Origin: Lepus europaeus
Taxonomy: Eukaryota > Chordata > Mammalia > Lagomorpha > Leporidae
Assembly (NCBI RefSeq): GCF_033115175.1
Contig: NC_084850.1
Span: 14,725,218-14,789,217, forward strand
Reading direction: 5' to 3'
DNA length: 64,000 nt
Positions within the stretch are counted from its first letter, which is position 1; each line of letters starts with the position of its first letter. Made by a program: the position numbers and the translations under genes. Under the pieces are notes generated by a model. It was not told where the DNA came from. It saw nothing but the letters and a program-made list of their open reading frames with translations, and ran no database searches. Shown one piece after another: positions 56,350-64,000 of this stretch.

Positions 56350-56900
56350 GAATTCTAAAAGGCAGGAGTCATCACTTGGCATGGTTACAACTTGGCGGTA
56401 GTGAGCTGTTAGAAAACATGTAGCAAGATTAAGAACTCCACCAGTGGTGGTGCAGCCACTTAGCTCAGCTTCACTTGCTATTCTAATGCACTCAGAGTCT
56501 GACTGAAATCCAGACAGATGAGGTTACATGTCATAGATAAGGATTCTAAAATCTTCAAAGCCCATGGAATCCCAGAATTTGGTCTTCATAGCACCTGTGA
56601 AATAAAACAATATTCAGTATCTTCTGGGCTTAGATGTGAAGAAGTTGCAGTAAATAGGGAAACTACTTGCTGGAATCATTACTTCTCAGTGCCATCCTTT
56701 ATACTCTCCCAGCAGCTGCCACATTGTGACAGCCTCTACTTGTATGATTCACTGACCATGGAATTTATTCAGATTTTTCTTTTAAGTATATCTAAATATA
56801 CAGGAAAAAATATTTCTTTATTTGTGCAGAGAGTAAATATGATGGCTTGGATTTTGTCCACTGATTGAAAACGCACTTTTATTCCCTGAAGTGGATAAAT
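56350..56900. other. Intergenic, nothing recognised
   Basis: Contains a 116-codon frame (56518-56868) with no domain, probably chance. Confidence 0.35.
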
Positions 56901-56904
56901 AAAG

Positions 56905-56905
<1 letters not shown>

Positions 56906-56944
<39 letters not shown>

Positions 56945-57003
56945 CTTCTTCTCCTTCTCCTCCTCCTCCTCCTCCTTCCTCCCTCCCTCCCTCCCTCCCT
57001 CTC
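56906..57003 (+). repeat. 98-bp uninterrupted polypyrimidine tract
   Basis: Moves from (TC)n to (TTC)n to (CTC)n to (CCCT)n without a single purine. It is not part of a SINE: neither a SINE body nor an A-tail flanks it. Confidence 0.97.
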
Positions 57004-57880
57004 AGAACTCTATAGAAAGGACCAGAGTTGCCATAGTCTAGTCCATATTCCTCATCTTATAGATCAAATCTGTGGATTCGGAGAGAAGAAAGGGTTTCAG
57101 GAAGGCCACATTAGGAGTTAGTGATGGCGCCTGGACAAGGTCTTAAAGTCTTTGACTGCCAGCACAGTGTCATTGCCTCCATACAGTGCTAAAAACTACT
57201 TTAAAACCTACTTTGATGTTAGTCAATTATCCTCATGACCGAGGGAATTTTGTAGAGAATGCTAACAGTTTTTCAAGAATGAGAAACATTTTTCTTTAGG
57301 AAAATGAATTTCTGGATTAATTTAAGAATGTACTCCCAAGTTCAAATGTATATTCAAGGTAGGTACCTATATGGAGACTTTCATATACAAACATATAACT
57401 GTGGGCCTCAGTTCCCAAACTCACTGCGCTAATGAGTACACTTAAATTTGGAAAACAATGAGTTCTAATAGTTGTTTCAAAACTGTGGTCATTATTTATT
57501 TACATAACCTTATATTAAGATGAACGCAATCCATAAAACAATGTGATGTTACCTAGCATCAATCTAAAGAATTAAAACACTTTGTCCAGGTTTTAGACTA
57601 AGGGGAACAGAGAGTTGGTGTTACATTTTCCCGTTTTGTTTTTAATGCTTTCTCAGCAGGCTTTTTCATACTTTGGGGTGTTTACTGACCTCACAAAGGC
57701 TCTGGGCATTTCATCTGTTGGCCTCTAATGGAACAGAGGTGACCAGGAAAAGCTTAGCAGGCAGCCAGCAGTCCTTCTCATTAGAGAGCTAAGGAAATGT
57801 CCAGTTAAGAAAACACTTTTCCCTCCTGTTATTTAGTTTCTCACCAGCAGCTACTGGACACACTTTAACTGTCTCCACAA
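57004..57880. other. Intergenic, nothing recognised
   Basis: Unique-looking AT-rich sequence without a clear repeat or gene. Confidence 0.35.
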
Positions 57881-57884
57881 ATAC

Positions 57885-58570
57885 CCCTTTTCCTAATTGG
57901 AATTTTGGCATAGTTATTTTGCTGTTGAGTTTCGACAGTTCTTTATATATTCAAGATAGTAGTCCTTTGTCAGATATGATTTGCAGATATTTTCTTAGGT
58001 CGAAACTTGTTTTTTCATCCTTTTAAGAAAGTCTTTCCCAGAGCAGAATTTTTGTAGTTTTGCTGAGGTTAAATTTATCAAATTTTCTTTCTATAGTTTG
58101 TGCTTTCAAAATCAAGTCCAAAAACTGTTCAGCAAGTCCTAGATTCTGCCTATGCCTTTTCCTAAAAGTTGTATAGTTTTGCATTTTACAATTAAGTCTA
58201 TGATTTATTTTTAGTTAATATCTGCATAAAGCACAAAGTTTAGGTAGATGCTATTTATTTATTTATTGTCTATGGATGTTCTGCCTCTACAACACCATTT
58301 GTGGAAAATGGTGCTGAATTGCTTTTGTAATTTTGTCAAAAATGAGTTGAGCTTATTTGTGAGTCTATTTGTGGATTCTTTTCTTGACTCCACCGATCAA
58401 TTTATCTATCCATCTGCCTCATTGCCATTCTTACTGTAGTTGTGAAGTGAGCCTTAATATCAGGTACAGTGACTTCCTATTTTATTATGTTTTAGCTATT
58501 CTGTTGCCCCATCTGTCTAGATTGATTTTAGAATAAGTTTATCTATGTCTACCGATAAAAGTGAGATTAG
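57885..58570 (-). mobile_element. Ancient L1, antisense ORF2 3' region
   Basis: 'gtcctttgtcagatatgatt', 'gttgtatagttttgcatttt', 'acaacaccatttgtggaaaa' and 'attcttactgtagttgtgaa' match the complement of L1 ORF2 near its end. Many disruptions, no ORF. Confidence 0.8.
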
Positions 58571-58834
58571 CTTTTATGTACTTTTATTCTGCTTTTAAGA
58601 TTGTCTAAAAAGAAAATTCACTACAAATAGAGAGCTAATGCCCCCTATTATTGCCTGCATTGGGGGTGGACTATTCTCACTACATTGCTCTTGGGTTCCT
58701 GCACTCCAAGTTCCTGCACTTAACAAGAAAATGCTTAAAGAGATGTTGGGTCTGCAGCCTCCAAACACTATTATTTTATTGTGTGGAGATACTGGGATGA
58801 GTTTTCTGATCTTCTGGAGGGGGGCCTTTATTTT

Positions 58835-59094
58835 CCTCCATCCACTGGTTCACACTGCAAATGGCTGCAATGGCTGGAGCTAAGCAGATCCAAAGCCAGG
58901 AGCCAGGAGCTTCTTCTGGGTCTCTCACATGGGTGCAGGGGACCAAGCACTTGGGCCATCTTTCACTGCTTTCCCAGGCCACAGCAGAGAGCTGGATCGG
59001 AAGAAGAGCAGCCAGGACACGAACAGGTGGCCATATAGGATGCCAGCACCACAGGTGGAGGCTTAGTCTACAATGCCACAGTACTGGCCCCCAA
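58835..59094 (-). mobile_element. 3'-truncated C-repeat SINE without tail
   Basis: Reverse copy beginning directly at 'cctccatccactggttcaca', so the A-tail and pyrimidine block are absent. It ends 'cacagtactggcccccaa'. 13-bp TSD gggcctttatttt at 58822-58834 and 59095-59107. Confidence 0.9.
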
Positions 59095-59107
59095 GGGCCT
59101 TTATTTT

Positions 59108-60595
59108 TTATAGCAACAACTGGGAGTATAGCATACACCAATAGGCAGTATGTGGCTTGTACCCTGTGTGTGTAAAGATTTGGTGTCTATGTGGTTGACC
59201 ATTTCTCCACAGCCTCTTCTTGAGATGCAGTAGATAGTTCTAAGTCAGTGTCACTATGCACAGGGCTTATTTGGATCTGTGCAGTTCTCTTGGGGTCTCT
59301 CGGTTCTGTTTCTTATTCAACATGTTGTTGGCTTTGTTTCTCTCTCTTGCTTTATTGAACAAGTGATAGATGTTTTTGGAGAAAGCTTTAGCCTGAATGA
59401 ACATGAAGGAGCATTTTTAACTTCTTGGCTAGTGTGTACCTGGAAGAACAGCAGAATGAACAGAGGATGGAATTAACTTGGAAGAAGAGAACAGGGACTG
59501 GATGGGAACAGAGATTTCACAGAGGTATATGGCCTGAGGAGGGGGATTATGCTAGACAAGAGTAGGGGTCCTGGGTAGGGCATCTATAGGGAAGAGCAGT
59601 AAGGGTAAGGACATCTGCTCTTGTTACTGTTCCTGCACTTGTACTCACAGGGGTCATCCCCTTCTTTCTTGGTTTATAGTCAGTTGTTCCACACTTGTGG
59701 TTGATTGTTCCATGCTTGGGGCTCATTGTTTTGTATTAGTGGTTACACTCTTATGCTTCGCAGCTGAAATTTCCCAGTGGTATACCACAGGGTTCCTGCC
59801 TCCTTACATATACCCTCCTGACGGCAATGAGGAGCCACATCTTTCAGCTTTGTTTGGGCCTTCAGGCACTGCCCCCGTCGACAGGAGCCCTAGGGTGGCA
59901 TAGACATCACACAGGACAGCACCTGATATCTCCATGAGTGGGACATGGCAGTAGAGGGTGTATAGGAGAAGCCCATGTATCATCATTCTTTCTTTAATAC
60001 CCCTTAAAGAGGCATCCCAGACTGACCTACCAGCCTCCTCATCTCCCCATGTTCAATTCTCATGGTGCACATGGCAGGCAAACTGATTCCTTGAAGTTCT
60101 TCATCATGGCCATCTCCATAAAGCAGTTCCTTCTGTTGTTTCCCAGCCCTCACCATTACTTAGTGTTTTGGATATATCACCTAAAATTCCTCCAAACTAA
60201 CAGTGGCCATGTTTGAGTTTCTGTTGGCAGTATGAATCATCCTGCAACATATTTATGTTCTTTTAGTATATGATCCACAAGATTTTTATAAAGAATGATT
60301 TTTATACTTTTTAATCATTGAAAAAAAGTAAATGAAAAACATTTCATGAAACATGGGACATGAAATTTAGATGTAAGCATTCTCAAATAAAGCTTTATTT
60401 GGACACATATGTGCTCATTCAAGTATTGTCTATGACTGTTTTTGTGCTAAAACAGGAGAGCGGAGTAGCTGAAACAGTGAATGTATGACTACAAAACCTA
60501 AAATATTTACTATGCGATCATTTAAGAGAAATTTTGCCAACTCCTCCATTTTATCCCTTTAACATATTTGCCTATCCTAATGCCAATATCATATT
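59108..60595. other. Intergenic, nothing firmly recognised
   Basis: 'ttaatcattgaaaaaaagtaaatg ... ggacatgaaatttag' (about 60310-60370) and 'ctttatttggacacatatgtgc' may be a remnant of an old DNA or LTR element. No gene seen. Confidence 0.35.
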
Positions 60596-60599
60596 ACCT

Positions 60600-61320
60600 A
60601 TTTCATCGTTGAATTTGGGAGTTTCTGGTTTTGGAGGAGCTGGTGCATTCTTCCTAAATTGTTGAATTTATGACTGTAAAGTTGTTCATGGTATTCCCTT
60701 ATCTCCAGCAACATCCTCCACTTAATTTCTGACATTGGTTGTCTCTGTTTTCTCCATTTTTGTTAATCTTATTATAAGTTTATCGATTTCTGTTGATTTT
60801 TTTCAAGTACCTTTTCACTTCACTAATTTCCTCTATTTTCAAAATTTCATTGATGACAGATTTTATCTGTATTATTTTCTTCTACTTGCTTCATGCTTAT
60901 TTTTGCTCTTTTATTTCTTGTTTTTAATACAGGAATTTAGATGTTGATTTGATTAATTTCCTTGTTTGTAATTTAAGTATTTAGTACTGCACATTGCTTT
61001 CTCAGCTTTAGCTTTAAATTAGCTGCATCTCATAGATTTTGATATGTTGTGTTTTCAATTTCATTTACTTCTAGTACATTTTAAAATTTCCTTTGAGACT
61101 TCCTCTTTGGACTATAGATTATTTATCATTATATTGTTTAATTTCCTGGGGCTTAGATAATTTCTTGCTTTCTTTCAGTACTTAATTCTTTATGTGAATC
61201 CTTTGTGGTCAGAAAATAAACTCCATATGACTTCATTTTAAGAAAATTGTTGAGATTGGTTTATGGCCCAGGAAATGGTCTTTGCTAATACTCCATGGGC
61301 ATTTGAGGGAAAGGGAAGAC
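60600..61320 (-). mobile_element. Ancient L1, antisense ORF2 region
   Basis: 'gcatctcatagattttgata', 'tttcctttgagacttcctct', 'ctttgtggtcagaaaataaa' and 'atggcccaggaaatggtctt' match the complement of mid ORF2. Degenerate. Confidence 0.75.
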
Positions 61321-61754
61321 ACCTTGGAATGAAATTTGTCCTGATGGTGATGATTTAATTACACATTGAAAAATGAGAGGGAAATGTCAATGGATACACA
61401 TAGCTTTCATATCTACATTTTATGAATTACCTTGGTAACTTGATAAGAGATGATTTATTTTATGTAAACATCATTGTCAAGTAGAGTAGAAGCTCAGCAA
61501 GATTTATTATTGTGCATGAGAGTAAATGCCTATCTTAATTATTTGATTTTTTTCAAATATAAAGTTTGCTGAATATACAAGAAGAGTTTATCATTTAGGA
61601 CACAGAATTTTTTAGGCAGGGGGTGAGGTTCTCTTTCAGGAAATTGTTATCTATAAACAAAGATTGTCTTAATTTGATTCAAAGCATAAAACTTTATTAT
61701 TTATATATTATTTATATTTATATATTATTACTTATTAGTATACTACTTATTATT

Positions 61755-62064
61755 TATATATTATTTATTTATTTATATAAAAAGCACACTTACAGACAGA
61801 AGGAGAGACAGAGAAATCTTCCATCCACTGGCTCACTCCCCAGATGGTCACAACAGCCAGAGCTGGGCTGATCCAAAACCAGGAACCAGGAGCCAGGAGC
61901 ATCATCCGGGTCTCCCACACGGGTGCAGGGGCCCAAGGACATGGGCCATCCTCCACTGCTTTCCCAGGCCTTAGCAGAGAGCTGAACCAGAAGAGAACGC
62001 CCGGGACAAGAACTGGTGCCTGTATGGGATGCCAGTGCTGCAGGCAGAGGTCCAGTGCCGGCCC
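61755..62064 (-). mobile_element. C-repeat SINE
   Basis: Follows a TTATTTATA-rich stretch (61700-61780). Reverse body, end 'gaggtccagtgccggcccc'. Confidence 0.9.
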
Positions 62065-62279
62065 CATGAAGCTACTCTTGAACTAACATGGAAAAATAAA
62101 ATGGCTATTGTGTTTTTTTAATGATAGAAACATATTGTTGAAAGGATATGAGTTAAGGTTATTTTCTATAGACCATACTAATGAGAACATGGATAATATC
62201 TTCATGTTTTTGAGATGTAATCTGTACATGGGGATGGGAACAGGATTAATAGGTATTTCTCACTAAGCTAAACCAAACT

Positions 62280-62763
62280 GAATAAAACAAAAATGTTGAG
62301 ATTAGTTTTATGTCCCAGGAAATGATCTATCATGGTATATGTTCCATAAGCATTGCAGAAAAAAAATGTATCCTGATGCTATTTGGTTAGATATTCTATG
62401 TTATGTGTATGCCAGTTAGATCATGATGGTTGATCATGCTATGCAGTTTTTCTTTCCACATAATTCCTGATTTTCTGTGTTGTAGTTATATACATTGCCT
62501 AGAGTCAGGTGTTGAAGTCCCAGTTCCTACTGTAGATACGTGTATTTTGTCTTCTGTTTCTATACAATTTTGCTTCACACATTTTAAAGCTCTATTTTTT
62601 GATATGTACATATGTAGCATGACTATGGAACACTTAGGATTTTTTTCATTATTATGTAATGTCCCTAGATATTCCTTTGCTCTGAAACCTTCTTTATCTG
62701 ATATTTTTATACCTTGTTTTTTAAAATGAATTTTTGTACAATATGTTTTTCCATTCTTTTACT
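62280..62763 (-). mobile_element. Ancient L1, antisense, second copy
   Basis: Re-enters at 'gttttatgtcccaggaaatg', the same L1 position as the end of the 60600-61320 fragment, then continues to 'gttgaagtcccagttcctac' and 'ttattatgtaatgtccctag'. The overlap of sequence content shows either a second L1 or a duplication. Confidence 0.72.
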
Positions 62764-63120
62764 TTTTTATTAAAGATTTATTTATTTATTTGAAAGTCAA
62801 AGTTACACAGAGGGAGAAGGAGATGCAGAGAGAGAGAAAGGTCCTCCATCTGCTGGTTCACTCCCCAGTTGGCCGCAATGGCTGGAGCTGCACAGTTCCA
62901 GAGCCAGGAGCCAGGAGCCAGGAGCCAGGAGCCAGGAGCTCTTTCTGGGTCTCCGACGTGGGTGCAGGGGCCCAAAGACTTGGGCCATCTTCTACTGCTT
63001 TCCCAGGACATAGCAGAGAGCTGGATCAGAAGTGGAGCACACAGGACTCGAACAGGCGCCTATATGGGATTCCGGCGCTGCAGGCTGGGGCTTTAATCCA
63101 CTGTGCCATAGCGCCAGCCC
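62764..63120 (-). mobile_element. C-repeat SINE with heptamer expansion
   Basis: Near-consensus reverse copy ending 'atagcgccagcccc'. Contains about five tandem agccagg units (about 62900-62939), where most copies have one or two. Confidence 0.94.
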
Positions 63121-63139
63121 CAATATATTATTCTTTAAC

Positions 63140-63625
63140 ATATTACTGAGAAACTCCCATGGGCTTTTTCGCCAGATCCGAATGCCTTAAGGGCTGATTC
63201 TGAGGCCAGAGTGCTGTTTAGGGCATTTGCCATTCTATGAGTCTGCTGTGTATCCCGCTTCCCATGTTGGATCATTCTCTCCTTTTTAATTCTATCAATT
63301 ATTATTAGCAGACACTGGTCTTATTTATATGATCTCTTTGACAGTGGAGGAGAGAACTTCCACCTTGATTCTGGCCTTGTCTAAATAAGGTCAGAGTTTG
63401 TGAACTCAAGAGGATTCTATAGCTTTGGCAGCTCATGACAAGAGCCTCAGGTGATTACTGATGTCATAAATAAGAGTGTCAATTGTTAAATCAACAACAG
63501 GAGTCACTGTGCACTTGCTCCCCATGTAGGACCTCTGTCCTTAATGTGTTGTACTATGAGAATTAATGGTAAAACTAGTCTTTAAACAGTCAAAAGATAA
63601 TTAAATTAAAAATAAAATAAAACAA
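63140..63625 (+). mobile_element. Rabbit-type L1 3' end, older copy
   Basis: Same 3'UTR blocks as 151-1115: 'cagctcatgacaagagcctc', 'caacaggagtcactgtgcac' and 'atgtaggacctctgtcctta'. It ends in an A-rich region near 63600-63625 and interrupts an antisense L1. Confidence 0.68.
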
Positions 63626-63639
63626 AGCTTATTACTGAA

Positions 63640-63770
63640 TTACATTTGTTAAAATTTTGTTTAAAATTTTTACATTCATGGTCATGAGTGATACTGGGCT
63701 GTAATTTTCTTTTCTTAAAATGTCTTTGGTTTTAGTATCATGTGTTACAGGTCGAATTATGTCCCCTAGA
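63640..63770 (-). mobile_element. Ancient L1 antisense fragment
   Basis: 'cattcatggtcatgagtgat', 'actgggctgtaattttcttt' and 'aatgtctttggttttagtat' match the complement of the L1 RT region. Confidence 0.65.
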
Positions 63771-63828
63771 AATTTTTTTTAAAGATTTATTTATTTATTT
63801 GAAAGTCAGAGTTACACAGAGAGAGGAG

Positions 63829-63867
<39 letters not shown>

Positions 63868-64000
63868 TTTTTCATCTGATGGTTCACTCCCCAGATGGTC
63901 GCAACAGCTGGAGCTGTGCTGATCCGAAGCCAGGAGTCAGAAGCTTCTTCCAGGCTTCCCACAGGGGTGCAGGGGTCCAAGGACTTGGGCTATCTTCTAC
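63771..64000 (-). mobile_element. C-repeat SINE (cut by window end)
   Basis: Reverse copy with poly(T), 'atttatttatttatttgaaa', a GA run (about 63833-63863), and the body running off the window. Confidence 0.92.

Overview
The window is mammalian nuclear DNA, almost certainly from a lagomorph and most likely rabbit (Oryctolagus). The host call rests on more than 30 copies of the tRNA-derived lagomorph C-repeat SINE. These start ggccggcgctgtggc..., carry a (CT)n block and end in (AAAT)n/poly(A). Several copies of a rabbit-type L1 3' end with a purine-rich (ggga)n stretch support it. No bacterial, viral or CRISPR-like features are visible.

The only protein-coding gene I can support is SOX3, an intronless SOXB1 transcription factor on the + strand (CDS 34115-35452, 445 aa). 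It has a TATA box, an inverted CCAAT box and a GC box just upstream, and a 3'UTR of about 0.75 kb ending near an AATAAA at 36177. SOX3 is X-linked in therian mammals, so the window is probably X-chromosomal. The gene sits in a CpG-rich domain. A second CpG-rich block with an 11-unit GCC repeat lies about 5.5 kb upstream (28.4-28.8 kb), and an AT-rich block dense in TAAT-type homeodomain cores lies just before it (27.5-28.3 kb). No C-repeat is visible from 25.1 to 44.0 kb, and L1 fragments begin only at 38.9 kb, so the gene lies in a transposon-poor island.

The flanks (1-25 kb and 38.9-64 kb) are intergenic and built from layered retroelements. These are young C-repeats, several with recognisable target-site duplications (TSDs); rabbit L1 3' ends, two of them near-identical and inverted about 5 kb apart; ancient L1, L2, MIR and CR1/L3-like relics; and microsatellites. 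Nested insertions can be read directly: L1 into SINE (7.5-8.6 kb), SINE into SINE (3.7, 10.1, 14.2 and 45.1 kb), L1 into MIR (1.3-2.3 kb) and L1 into L1 (41-43.6 kb). A 2.2-kb unit (15589-17807) carries a broken LINE-1 ORF1, no visible ORF2, about 1.45 kb of unidentified tail and an 18-bp TSD-like flank. It is the least conventional mobile element here.

Nothing here amounts to a new multi-gene system. The observations most worth following are the SOX3 start-site geometry, the upstream CpG/GCC block, the TAAT-rich block, the ORF1-only unit, the L1 with an apparent 3' transduction, and two tail-less SINE insertions. Repeat family names are from memory of consensus sequences, and edges without a TSD are good to roughly 5-30 bp.
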